From the NCBI GenBank assembly GCA_017961235.1, contig JAGCXQ010000005.1, positions 62,001 through 126,000 of the forward strand: a DNA stretch of 64,000 nucleotides. The letters run 5' to 3'. Of the stretch, positions 15,254-23,542 are shown piece after piece; positions within the stretch are counted from its first letter, which is position 1, and each line of letters starts with the position of its first letter. The position numbers and the translations under genes were made by a program. This DNA is from Clostridiales bacterium (lineage in GTDB: Bacteria; Bacillota; Clostridia; Saccharofermentanales; Saccharofermentanaceae). Under the pieces are notes generated by a model that was not told the DNA's origin, ran no database searches, and was given only the letters and a program-made list of their open reading frames with translations.

Positions 15254-16921
15254 TCAGCCCTGCTGCGGCTTGTAGCTGTCTTTCAGCGATACGCTTCTGT
15301 TAAAGACGAGCTTTCCGGGCTTGCTGTCCTTCGTATCCATGCAGAAGTATCCGAGTCTTAAGAACTGGAATCTGTCCGCAGGTTTTGCATCTGCCAGCGA
15401 AGCTTCTACTTTCGCGCCCTCAACGATTTTAAGCGAATCCGGGTTGATGTAATCGAGATAATTACAATCTGCAAGATCCGGAGCTTCTACGGTAAAGAGA
15501 CGGTCATAGAGACGTACGGTAGCATCAAGTGCTGTCTTGGTATCTACCCAGTGAATCGTTGCCTTGATTCGGCGTCCATCGGCAGGATTACCGCCACGGC
15601 TGGACTCCTCATACTCTGCATGTACTGCGATCACATTTCCATCTGCATCTTTATCGCAGCCGGTGCACTTGATAACATAGGCAGACTTCAGTCTGACTTC
15701 GTTGCCGGGGAAGAGGCGGAAGTATTTCTTTTCCGGAACTTCCATAAAGTCTTCCGCTTCGATCCAGAGCTCTCTGGAGAAAGAAACTTCACGAGTACCG
15801 TCTTCCGGACGCTCCGGATTATTCTCGACAGTGAAGGTTTCCGTCATATCTTCCGGATAGTTGTCGATGATGAGCTTGACCGGATGTACGACACCCATGA
15901 CACGCTTTGCAGTGGCATTCAGATCCTCTCTGAGACAGTACTCGAGGAATGCGAAGTCAACTACAGCATTTACCTTAGAGATACCGTTTCTGGAGTGGAA
16001 GTTATGAATAGAAGCCGGTGTGTATCCTCTTCTTCTAAGACCACAGAGCGTAGGCATACGCGGATCGTCCCATCCATCGACAAGACCAGTTTCTACCATG
16101 TTGCGGAGCTTTCTCTTGGAAAGTACCGTGTGGGTGATACCCAGTCTTGCAAACTCGATCTGACGCGGTTTGGAAGGTACGGATACATTCTCGATGACCC
16201 AGTCATACAGCGGTCTGTGTGCCTCAAACTCAAGTGAGCAGAGGGAGTGTGTGATTCCTTCGAGTGCATCTTCGATCGGGTGCGCGAAGTCGTACATCGG
16301 ATAGATGCACCACTTGTCGCCGGTGTTGTGGTGACGCATGTGATTGATACGGTAGATCGCCGGGTCACGCATATTGAAGTTACCGGAAGCCAGATCGATC
16401 TTCGCACGAAGTGTCATGGCTCCATCTTCAAATTCACCGTTCTTCATTCTCTCGAACAGGTCAAGGCTCTCTTCGATCGGACGGTCACGGTACGGGCTTG
16501 TAGCCGGGTGAGTGAGGTCGCCTCGGTGCTCTTTCATTTCTTCCGGAGTCAGCTGGCAGACATAAGCCAGGCCTTTCTTAATGAGCTCTACCGCGTACTC
16601 ATACATCTTATCGAAGTAGGAAGATGCATAGTAGAAGCGATCATCCCAGTCATGTCCGAGCCACTTGATATCTTCCTTGATGGCCTCGACATACTCTTCG
16701 TCCTCTTTGGTCGGGTTCGTATCGTCCATACGGAGGTTACAGAGTCCGCCGTACTGCTCCGCCATACCGAAGTCGATCTCCAGTGCTTTTGCATGACCGA
16801 TATGAAGATATCCGTTCGGTTCCGGTGGGAAACGTGTGTGGACTTTCTTACCCTCGTAGCGTCCGCCCGGTCCGATATCTTCCTCAATTGCTTCGTGTAT
16901 AAAACTCTTATATTCGCTCAT
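15254..16921 (-). CDS. glnS: Glutaminyl-tRNA synthetase
   Basis: Class I aminoacyl-tRNA synthetase attaching glutamine to tRNA-Gln. The signature HIGH is at residues 40-43 (within RFPPEPNGYLHIGH, with PPEPNG distinguishing GlnRS from GluRS). The KMSKS equivalent is VLSKRKL, and the GlnRS-type anticodon-binding beta-barrels fill residues about 340-555. Length (555) matches bacterial GlnRS. GlnRS is a late, horizontally spread enzyme in bacteria; most Bacillota use GluRS plus GatCAB instead, so its presence is informative. It lies 81 bp downstream of gltX on the same strand and is probably cotranscribed. No strong SD is seen, only GAGAG. Confidence 0.97.
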   Translation of the reverse strand: MSEYKSFIHEAIEEDIGPGGRYEGKKVHTRFPPEPNGYLHIGHAKALEIDFGMAEQYGGLCNLRMDDTNPTKEDEEYVEAIKEDIKWLGHDWDDRFYYASSYFDKMYEYAVELIKKGLAYVCQLTPEEMKEHRGDLTHPATSPYRDRPIEESLDLFERMKNGEFEDGAMTLRAKIDLASGNFNMRDPAIYRINHMRHHNTGDKWCIYPMYDFAHPIEDALEGITHSLCSLEFEAHRPLYDWVIENVSVPSKPRQIEFARLGITHTVLSKRKLRNMVETGLVDGWDDPRMPTLCGLRRRGYTPASIHNFHSRNGISKVNAVVDFAFLEYCLREDLNATAKRVMGVVHPVKLIIDNYPEDMTETFTVENNPERPEDGTREVSFSRELWIEAEDFMEVPEKKYFRLFPGNEVRLKSAYVIKCTGCDKDADGNVIAVHAEYEESSRGGNPADGRRIKATIHWVDTKTALDATVRLYDRLFTVEAPDLADCNYLDYINPDSLKIVEGAKVEASLADAKPADRFQFLRLGYFCMDTKDSKPGKLVFNRSVSLKDSYKPQQG

Positions 16922-17002
16922 AATCTTACTCTCGCTTTCTTATCGCACGCCTTTGTGCGTATAGTTTTTCTTTTCGAAAAGCACTATTCGGCTTTCCTTA
17001 TA

Positions 17003-18481
17003 TTATGAAAGTGCAGCTGAGAGTCGCTGTCGTCCGGATTCGATACGCTTCAGGGCTTCTTCCTTACCGAGGAGAAGCAGTACTTCGACGGCGCCGCCCG
17101 GGGTTACTGCTGTACCGGATGCGGCGATACGTACCGGCCACATGACCAGTGCATTCTTTACGCCAAGTCCCTCGGCGAATCCGGTCAGACACTCGGAAAT
17201 GGAGTTCTTGGACCACTCGATCGTCTCCAGGATCGGGAGAACGGCATTGAGCATCTCCAGAGATCCTTCCTTTGTTGTCTTACTCTTCTTATGGACATAG
17301 AGCTCCAGATCGTAATCGGCAAGCTCCAGAAGGAATCCGAGCTTCTCGGAGATCTGCGGCAGTCTTGTGATACGCGGCTGCATGATCTCCGTAAAGAGCG
17401 GGTAGAGGTCAGGGGTGATCATCGGGAACTTCTCCAGTTCCGGCTTGGCAAACTCGATGAACTCTTCCTGACTCATCTTACGGATATATTCTCCATTGAA
17501 CCACTCCAGCTTATCGTAATCGAATACGGAAGGAGACTTGCTGATGCCGCTGATATCGAAGGCTTCACAAAGCTCCGGAAGAGAGAAGACTTCCTGGTTG
17601 TCTTTCGGACACCAGCCCAGAAGTGCGATGTAGTTGATGATCGCTTCCGGAAGGAAACCCTGAGCGACGAGATCCTCAAAACCAGTGGAACCGTGACGCT
17701 TGCTGAGCTTACTTACCGTGCCGTCATCGTTCTTTCCCTGAATAAGGGGAAGATGTACATATGTCGGGATATCCCATCCGAAAGCCTCGTAGCAGAGGTT
17801 GTACTTCGGCGTGGAAGAGAGGTACTCGGATCCGCGCACGACGTGGGAGATCTTCATGAGATGGTCGTCGATGATATTGGCAAAGTTATATGTCGGATAT
17901 CCGTCCGCCTTCAGAAGGATCTGATCCTCGAGCTCTTTATTCTGTACGGTAATATCGCCATATACACAGTCATGGAAAGTCGTCTCACCGGTAAGCGGCA
18001 TCTTCTGACGGATGACGTAGGGGATACCGGCTTCCAGATTCTTTTTGATCTCTTCTTCGGAAAGATCACGGCAGTGACGGTCATAGCCGCCCTCGACACC
18101 GCCCGCCTCATGCAGGGAAGCCAGACGCTCCTTGCTGCAGAAGCAGTAGTATGCATGACCATTCTTGACAAGCTCTTCGGCATACGGCTTATAAAGATCC
18201 ATACGCTCGCTCTGGACGTAGGGACCGTATTCTCCGCCGATGTCCGGGCCTTCGTCATGGACGAGACCTGCTGTCTTAAGGGTCTTATAGATGATATCTA
18301 CCGCACCTTCTACGTAGCGTTCCTGGTCGGTATCCTCGATACGAAGTACAAATGTACCGCCGAGGGACTTGGCGATCAGGTATTCATAAAGCGCGGTCCT
18401 TAGGTTTCCGACATGCATGAAGCCTGTTGGACTCGGGGCGAAACGCGTGCGGATAGCCGGATTAGTAATAGGCATATTCAT
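17003..18481 (-). CDS. gltX: Glutamyl-tRNA synthetase
   Basis: Class I synthetase for glutamate, 492 residues. The N-terminus shows RFAPSPTGFMHVGNLRTAL (the HVGN form of the HIGH signature), and the second signature is KLSKRHGSTG. The C-terminal helical cage belongs to the bacterial GltX type. The start ATG 18481 follows AGGAAGAGGTTA. With glnS immediately downstream, both Glu and Gln charging can be direct and the GltX can be discriminating, although GatCAB could still serve Asn. It is divergent from the AroB-like gene. Confidence 0.97.
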   Translation of the reverse strand: MNMPITNPAIRTRFAPSPTGFMHVGNLRTALYEYLIAKSLGGTFVLRIEDTDQERYVEGAVDIIYKTLKTAGLVHDEGPDIGGEYGPYVQSERMDLYKPYAEELVKNGHAYYCFCSKERLASLHEAGGVEGGYDRHCRDLSEEEIKKNLEAGIPYVIRQKMPLTGETTFHDCVYGDITVQNKELEDQILLKADGYPTYNFANIIDDHLMKISHVVRGSEYLSSTPKYNLCYEAFGWDIPTYVHLPLIQGKNDDGTVSKLSKRHGSTGFEDLVAQGFLPEAIINYIALLGWCPKDNQEVFSLPELCEAFDISGISKSPSVFDYDKLEWFNGEYIRKMSQEEFIEFAKPELEKFPMITPDLYPLFTEIMQPRITRLPQISEKLGFLLELADYDLELYVHKKSKTTKEGSLEMLNAVLPILETIEWSKNSISECLTGFAEGLGVKNALVMWPVRIAASGTAVTPGGAVEVLLLLGKEEALKRIESGRQRLSAALS

Positions 18482-18579
18482 TAACCTCTTCCTGATATTA
18501 TTAACAACCTATTTTATCACATATTACTTCGGCAAAAGCACCCGTCTTATACTTTTTTATACAAAGTTATCCGTAAAAG

Positions 18580-18588
18580 TGTTATCAT
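18580..18588 (+). promoter_or_regulatory. Extended -10 promoter of the AroB-like operon
   Basis: TGT-TATCAT (TG motif at 18580-18581, hexamer 18583-18588), 39 bp before the start codon at 18627. There is no clear -35, as expected of extended -10 promoters. Confidence 0.55.
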
Positions 18589-18626
18589 ATCTAGGATAAA
18601 TACGAAATTGTAAGGGAGGAACTGCT

Positions 18627-19661
18627 ATGGCAACGGTAAAACGTGTAGAGAGCCGATGCTCGTATCCGATCGAGTGCGGTCGTGATATGGCATATTCCTG
18701 CCTTATCGATCTTGTGCGTAAAATGTCTTCGGAAAAGACACCGCAGGTGGCGATCGTTACGGATAAAGAAGTGAACGGACTTCACCACACGACATTTATT
18801 TCCGAATTGGAGAGCCGTGGTGTAAAGCCTACCGTGATCCAGATCGACGGAAGACAGTCTTCCAAGAATTTCGATGTCGTGATGCAGGTATTTGAGCGTC
18901 TGATGGATATTTCTTTTTCCTCGGATGATCTTCTTGTAGGCTGGGGTGGAGGTTCCATCCTCGATGTAACGGCTTTTGTCGCATCGACATTTCTTGGCGG
19001 CCTTACTTACTGCCTCGTGCCGACAACTCTGATGGGCATGCTGGAATCAGCTGAAGCGGACACGACTTATCTCAACTATATGAGCCATAAGGACTGTGTC
19101 AGTGTGAAGTGCCGTCCGGTTGCCGTGATCATGGATGTCGATTTTCTTCCGACTGTTCCGGAATCCTATATGAAAAACGGATACGCCCAGATCATCCGCT
19201 ACGCGATGCTCGATCAGATCACACTTCTGAACCGTCTGGTAAATAAGGCGGATATGTTTATCACGATCGACGAATGTTATCTTGCAAAGTCCAGGATACG
19301 CGAGATCGAGCCGATGGCTTTTGATTTCGGAAAAGAGATCAAGGAGGCGATCCTTGAGCATTTCCGATTCCTCCGCTATTCCGAAGGAGAAGCACTGGCC
19401 TTTGCCGTCGCTGCGATGAATCCTTCCGAGCCGCTTTTCCGTCTCTATGATATGCTTGGATTCCCGAGAAAACTGGAGGGCGTGTCCAAGGATTCACTTC
19501 TGCGCCGTATAATGAAAGATATTGCTTCCTATAAAGATGAGATCCCGGTGATCCAAGGATCCGGAAACGGAAGCATACGAAAGACAATAATGACACAGGC
19601 CGAAGCACTGCTGTTTTTCTCTGAAAAACTCGATGTGATCTGTGATAACAGCGGCCGATAA
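18627..19661 (+). CDS. 3-dehydroquinate synthase-like protein lacking the zinc ligands
   Basis: A 344-residue protein with the AroB/iron-alcohol-dehydrogenase fold. The NAD-binding loop GWGGGSILDVTAFVAS (about 104-119) and the VPTTLMGMLES strand correspond to AroB GGGVVGDLAGF and VPTTLLAQVDS. The residues that define a working AroB are changed. The SVGGKTGVN loop reads AEADTTYLN. The zinc-binding Glu of AEVIKYG is Gln188 (AQIIRYA). The first zinc His, in FGHTxGHAxE, is Lys236 (FGKEIKEAILE). The second, in HGEAV, is Glu253 (SEGEAL). So AroB chemistry is very unlikely, while nucleotide binding may remain. It heads an operon with two further genes, 15 bp ahead of the first, and has RBS GGGAGG. 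No other shikimate genes are near. Confidence 0.8.
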   Translation: MATVKRVESRCSYPIECGRDMAYSCLIDLVRKMSSEKTPQVAIVTDKEVNGLHHTTFISELESRGVKPTVIQIDGRQSSKNFDVVMQVFERLMDISFSSDDLLVGWGGGSILDVTAFVASTFLGGLTYCLVPTTLMGMLESAEADTTYLNYMSHKDCVSVKCRPVAVIMDVDFLPTVPESYMKNGYAQIIRYAMLDQITLLNRLVNKADMFITIDECYLAKSRIREIEPMAFDFGKEIKEAILEHFRFLRYSEGEALAFAVAAMNPSEPLFRLYDMLGFPRKLEGVSKDSLLRRIMKDIASYKDEIPVIQGSGNGSIRKTIMTQAEALLFFSEKLDVICDNSGR

Positions 19662-19676
19662 ATAGTAGGAGAACAG

Positions 19677-20927
19677 ATGAAAGAAAAAAGAACGCATACA
19701 ACCGGACGCAGGATCGTAGCAGCGATGCTCTGTATCTTTATGACGATCTCACTTGCGTCCTGCGGAAAGAAAAAGGATAAGGTCAAGCCGGCCCAGTACG
19801 GGTCATATGGCGCGGATTTTGCTTTGAAACTGGCACAGACTTTCCCGTATAGAAGTGCTTTTTCCGCGGGAGAACAGGGCGCCGGATTAATGATCAAAAA
19901 CGAACTTGAGGAGATCGGCTATGAGGTCGAGACTCAGGAGATCCAGGGCGGGACAGCACAGGTCTCGTATAATTATATTGTTCGCATCCCCGGTGAGGGC
20001 TTCATGCAGAGGGACTCCTTCGGCGAGTATGATGAAGTGCATAAGACTGTCGTGATCGGGGCGCATTACGATGCTCCGATCACCTATGAACAGAGAGATT
20101 TTTATCCCAAATATGACGGCATACAGAATAATGCATGTGGAATCGGATCCCTGATCACCACTGCCAAGCAGATGTATGGACATACCTATGCCTATGATGT
20201 CATTATCGTTGCATTTGGTGCATCGTCAGCCAATTACCTCGGGGCAGATGTATTCTTAAATTCCTTATCGGCAAAAGAGAAGAAGAGCATCGAGTGCATG
20301 TACTGCATCGAGAGTATCTATGCAGGAGATAAGCTGTATGCGCATGCCGGTCATTCTTCTCTCGTGGAGGGCAATAAGTATTCGTTCAGAAGAAAGCTCT
20401 ATGAAGCATATGACGTGGCTTATGAGAATAGTCTTTATTCGGAAACGGGAACAGACCTTTACTACAATATGTCGCTCCTTAACTTCGATGTGAATGGCGA
20501 TACTATCAACGATGAGTATCGTGAAGTGACCAAGGTAAGATCTGACTATTCGTCATTTGACAGTCAGTCGATCCCGGTCGTATTCTTCGAATCTTCAGAC
20601 TACAACTTTACGAAGATGTCCGACATGAAAGAGACGAAGAACCTCTCGCTTCAGGATTATAACGGAGCGGTAAGAGATACTCCTCTGGATTCATCCGAGC
20701 TTCTGAAAGAAGCACTCGATGAAAAACGACTGGAAACAAGAATCAACGTTGTTGCTTTTATCATCGAAAAAGCAGTGGAAAAAGGTTCCAAAGACTGTGT
20801 TCCGATCTCTCTTTATCGGGCAGGAGAACGTCTGGAGCCGACGGTGGTCCCCAAGAAAAAAGAGGATAAGAATGAAACCTCCGATTCCACTAAAAAATCG
20901 GGGAAGAATCAAGGAGAAAAAGAATGA
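19677..20927 (+). CDS. Lipoprotein with degenerate M28 peptidase fold
   Basis: A 416-residue surface lipoprotein, lipobox LASC (Cys29). The mature part follows the M28 zinc aminopeptidase plan: VVIGAHYDAP (first metal His kept), then GIQNNACG where active enzymes have GINDNGSG (bridging Asp replaced by Asn), then AFGASSANYLGA where they have GAEExGLxGS (catalytic/metal Glu-Glu replaced by Ser-Ser), CIESIYAG in place of xxDMIG, and SDYSSF in place of SDHxPF (last metal His replaced by Tyr). At most one or two metal ligands survive, so it is probably a binding or scaffold protein rather than a peptidase. The Lys/Glu-rich tail (about 385-416) is disordered. Its stop overlaps the next start as ATGA. 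Confidence 0.78.
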   Translation: MKEKRTHTTGRRIVAAMLCIFMTISLASCGKKKDKVKPAQYGSYGADFALKLAQTFPYRSAFSAGEQGAGLMIKNELEEIGYEVETQEIQGGTAQVSYNYIVRIPGEGFMQRDSFGEYDEVHKTVVIGAHYDAPITYEQRDFYPKYDGIQNNACGIGSLITTAKQMYGHTYAYDVIIVAFGASSANYLGADVFLNSLSAKEKKSIECMYCIESIYAGDKLYAHAGHSSLVEGNKYSFRRKLYEAYDVAYENSLYSETGTDLYYNMSLLNFDVNGDTINDEYREVTKVRSDYSSFDSQSIPVVFFESSDYNFTKMSDMKETKNLSLQDYNGAVRDTPLDSSELLKEALDEKRLETRINVVAFIIEKAVEKGSKDCVPISLYRAGERLEPTVVPKKKEDKNETSDSTKKSGKNQGEKE

Positions 20928-21358
20928 GTAATGGAGAAAATGAACAGGTGATACAGGGAGATCTTTTCTCCGGAATCGCTGTTAGCGAACTGGAAGATAA
21001 GGACTATCACTTTACACTGGATGGAAGCGAGATCACAGTCAGCCAGCGCGTGACTTATCCGAAAGAGGACAGGGCCGTTCTGGGATTTCTGTTTCTTATG
21101 GATAAACCTTCGCGTTTCCGTATAGATGTGCTGGTTCCGGAGAATTGCACGAATGCGCAGTTTTCACTAAATGACAAGGAACTTCTCGGATTCTTTTCCA
21201 AGGAGAATATCCCGGAAGATCCTGAGTTTGTCCAGGTGACACATTGTAATGATGAACAGAAATACACTCCGCTTCGTCCGGGTCAGTTCCAGTCCATCAA
21301 TTTCCGCTGGGAATCCGGCGATATTTTAAAATGTTTTTTCTATTATGGCACACACTGA
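20924..21358 (+). CDS. Small unrecognised protein, beta-sandwich-like
   Basis: A 144-residue soluble protein with no signal peptide, translationally coupled to the M28-like lipoprotein (ATGA overlap), RBS AAGGAGAAAAAGA. The pattern of strands (FRIDVLVPENCTNAQFSLNDKEL, quoted here with its last residues omitted as the strand ends; then GQFQSINFRWESGDILKCFF) recalls the C-terminal beta-sandwich of GH127-type enzymes, where vPxxxxaxvxlNG is followed by GxfxxixRxWxxGDxI. No glycosidase domain is attached. This similarity is an impression only. With the two preceding genes it forms a three-gene unit of unknown role. Confidence 0.6.
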   Translation: MSNGENEQVIQGDLFSGIAVSELEDKDYHFTLDGSEITVSQRVTYPKEDRAVLGFLFLMDKPSRFRIDVLVPENCTNAQFSLNDKELLGFFSKENIPEDPEFVQVTHCNDEQKYTPLRPGQFQSINFRWESGDILKCFFYYGTH

Positions 21359-21359
21359 T

Positions 21360-21388
21360 TTGACGCGATTTTTTGACAGTGCTATATT
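21360..21388 (+). promoter_or_regulatory. Promoter of the RDD gene
   Basis: TTGACG (21360-21365), 17-bp spacer, TATATT (21383-21388) preceded by TGC. The start site would be about 20 nt before the ATG at 21415. Confidence 0.75.
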
Positions 21389-21414
21389 GAATTGAGAACA
21401 AGGGGGTTAGATTA

Positions 21415-21984
21415 ATGAATACCAATGCTTCAATGATAGACCGATTCTTCGCGGTTATTTTGGATTTTTTAACTTTTTTGGGACTTGCCAGCGGAATCGC
21501 AATGCTGACATTCTCTTTCTCGGAAATTGATACTGAAGTTGAAGAAGCAGTGCTCTCCAGAAATCAACTGATCAAACTTCTTATTGTTATGGTCGTTACC
21601 TACTTCGTACTGGATGTTCTTCTTGTAAGGATCTTTGCGACGACACCCGGAAAACTTGCTCTGAACTGTGATGTGGATTTCCATAGAGGAAACTCGATGA
21701 TCTACTGCATCCTCCGCAGCTTCTTCAAGGTGATCTGCCTGTTTACGGTCATTCCGGCGATCTTCTCCTACCTCTCCGGATCTTCTAATGTGGACTCGCA
21801 GACGTATCACGACCGCATTGCAAAAACGAATGTTACCAATACAACGAGAATGCCCCGCTTCGTCGGTGTGCTTATCGTTCTCGTTTCCATTGCGCTTCTG
21901 GTGTTCTTCATCGTCAACCATCATAACGTGCTCGGTCTGAACATCAAGCTCGGTCTTTCCGACTTCAAAATCTTCAAGTTCTGA
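21415..21984 (+). CDS. RDD family membrane protein
   Basis: A 189-residue membrane protein with RDD-family features: DRFFAVILDF at the start of the first helix (Arg and Asp of the RDD name), a second helix pair, TTPGKLAL in the loop before helix 3 (the family's TPGKxxxG motif) and a C-terminal helix (VGVLIVLVSIALLVFFIV). The function of RDD proteins is poorly defined; transport of small solutes or ions has been proposed for some. RBS AAGGGGG. It has its own promoter and is followed by a terminator, so it is a monocistronic unit. Confidence 0.85.
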   Translation: MNTNASMIDRFFAVILDFLTFLGLASGIAMLTFSFSEIDTEVEEAVLSRNQLIKLLIVMVVTYFVLDVLLVRIFATTPGKLALNCDVDFHRGNSMIYCILRSFFKVICLFTVIPAIFSYLSGSSNVDSQTYHDRIAKTNVTNTTRMPRFVGVLIVLVSIALLVFFIVNHHNVLGLNIKLGLSDFKIFKF

Positions 21985-22113
21985 TCAGGAAGATTGAATC
22001 TTTTTTACAATTCTGTGAAGTGGTTTTTTGCACTTGTTATTTTGTCAAATACATGGTATTATCTTCACAGAAAGACGGAAAGATTATCCGGATTTTGTAA
22101 CTACAAGAATGGC

Positions 22114-22141
22114 CATCTGATTTGTTCAGATGGTTATTTTT
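22114..22141 (+). terminator. Intrinsic terminator after the RDD gene
   Basis: CCATCTGA (22114-22121) pairs with TCAGATGG (22127-22134), followed by TTATTTTT. It lies about 130 bp after the stop; the intervening bases hold no gene. Confidence 0.75.
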
Positions 22142-22173
22142 GTATATAGCGGAAATACTGATTTTTCACATAA

Positions 22174-22203
22174 AAAAGAGACTGTCCGAAGGCAGTCTCT
22201 TTT
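22174..22203 (-). terminator. Terminator of ilvE
   Basis: AAAAGAGACTG (22174-22184) pairs perfectly with CAGTCTCTTTT (22193-22203). On the minus strand the run continues into TTTT(ATG), giving the U-tract for ilvE; it may work in both directions. Confidence 0.85.
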
Positions 22204-22239
22204 GGCTTTTTATGTTTGCTTTAGAAGAATCGGGAAGTC

Positions 22240-23316
22240 TTAATCGACCTTTGTGACCCAGCCGAATTTGTCTTCCACTTTTCCGCTCTGGATACCTGTG
22301 ATAGTATCGTAGAATTTCTGTGTGATCGGACCGATCTCACCATTGTTGATGTTGATGACAGTATCTTCATACTTGAGCTCACCAACAGGGGAAACAACAG
22401 CAGCTGTACCGCAGCCGAAGCACTCCTGCATGCGGCCGGATTTACCAGCTTCGATGACTTCGTCGATGGAGATCTTTCTCTCTTCAACTTCCAGTCCCAT
22501 ATCCTTCGCGATCTCGATGCAGGATCTTCTTGTGATACCCGGCAGGATGGAACCTGCAGCCAGGGAAGGAGTAACGAGCTTGTTGTCGATGATGAACATG
22601 ATGTTCATGGCGCCAACTTCTTCGATATACTTCTGTTCAACACCATCGAGCCAGAGTACCTGCTCGTAACCGGAGTCATGAGCGATGGTCTGTGCGATCA
22701 GGGAGCAGCCGTAGTTACCGGCGCACTTTGTAAAGCCTGTACCGCCACGGACAGCACGAACATATTTATCTTCTACATAGATCTTTACCGGTTTGATACC
22801 GTGTGCATAGTAAGCACCGGAAGGTGAGAGCAGGATGAAGAACTTGTATGTGTTGGAAGCGCGAACTCCGAGGTACGGGTCGGTCGCAATAACGAACGGA
22901 CGGATGTACATGGACTCACCCTTGCCGGACGGGATCCAGTCTTTATCAAGCTCTACGAGTTTCTTGGTTGCATGTACGCAGAAATCAACATCGACCTTCG
23001 GGATAACGAGACGGTCATTACTGTTGTTCATACGCTCGAAGTTGCAAGCCGGACGGAAAAGGTTGATGGAACCATCTTCGCACTTATATGCTTTCAGACC
23101 TTCGAATACTGCCTGACCATAGTGGAATACCATAGCGGAAGGCTCGATCTCGAAAGGACCATATGGAACGATTCTCGGATTGATCCAGCCCTGACCCTCT
23201 ACATAGTCCATGACGAACATGTGGTCAGAAAAGATGTGTCCGAAAGGCAGCGGCTGACCCGGCTGCGGTTTCTGTCTTGGTGAGGTTGTCTTAGTAACCG
23301 TAATTTCTGGGAACAT
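22240..23316 (-). CDS. ilvE: Branched-chain amino acid aminotransferase
   Basis: Class IV PLP aminotransferase that interconverts Leu, Ile and Val with their 2-oxo acids. The long form (358 residues) with the N-terminal extension is present. Motifs seen are [28 protein letters not shown], the [13 protein letters not shown] segment containing the PLP-binding Lys, QVLWLDG and [14 protein letters not shown]. The RBS GGAGGA lies 9 nt before ATG. It is a single gene, divergent from nagA and closed by its own terminator, with no ilv or leu genes beside it. Confidence 0.96.
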   Translation of the reverse strand: MFPEITVTKTTSPRQKPQPGQPLPFGHIFSDHMFVMDYVEGQGWINPRIVPYGPFEIEPSAMVFHYGQAVFEGLKAYKCEDGSINLFRPACNFERMNNSNDRLVIPKVDVDFCVHATKKLVELDKDWIPSGKGESMYIRPFVIATDPYLGVRASNTYKFFILLSPSGAYYAHGIKPVKIYVEDKYVRAVRGGTGFTKCAGNYGCSLIAQTIAHDSGYEQVLWLDGVEQKYIEEVGAMNIMFIIDNKLVTPSLAAGSILPGITRRSCIEIAKDMGLEVEERKISIDEVIEAGKSGRMQECFGCGTAAVVSPVGELKYEDTVININNGEIGPITQKFYDTITGIQSGKVEDKFGWVTKVD

Positions 23317-23467
23317 AATTATCCTCCTACATAACTTATAATTTTCTGACTTTGATTATAGTCCCTTTTTTTCGTTGTGGGACACGGATTTTGCGAAAAT
23401 GGCAAAAATGTCCCTTTTCGTAAAGAAATATGCCACGTTTGCGATGCGGAGACAGACTTTTGATCAG

Positions 23468-23497
23468 TTGAAGCGGAAGTTGTTTTCGATGTAAAAT
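23468..23497 (+). promoter_or_regulatory. Promoter of nagA-crp
   Basis: TTGAAG (23468-23473), 18-bp spacer, TAAAAT (23492-23497), 46 bp before the nagA ATG. The 226-bp divergent gap shows no clear Crp-type dyad by eye. Confidence 0.55.
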
Positions 23498-23542
23498 GGG
23501 AAAAGATGGAAACGGGCTCGATCGGGAGGAAAGATCATATTT

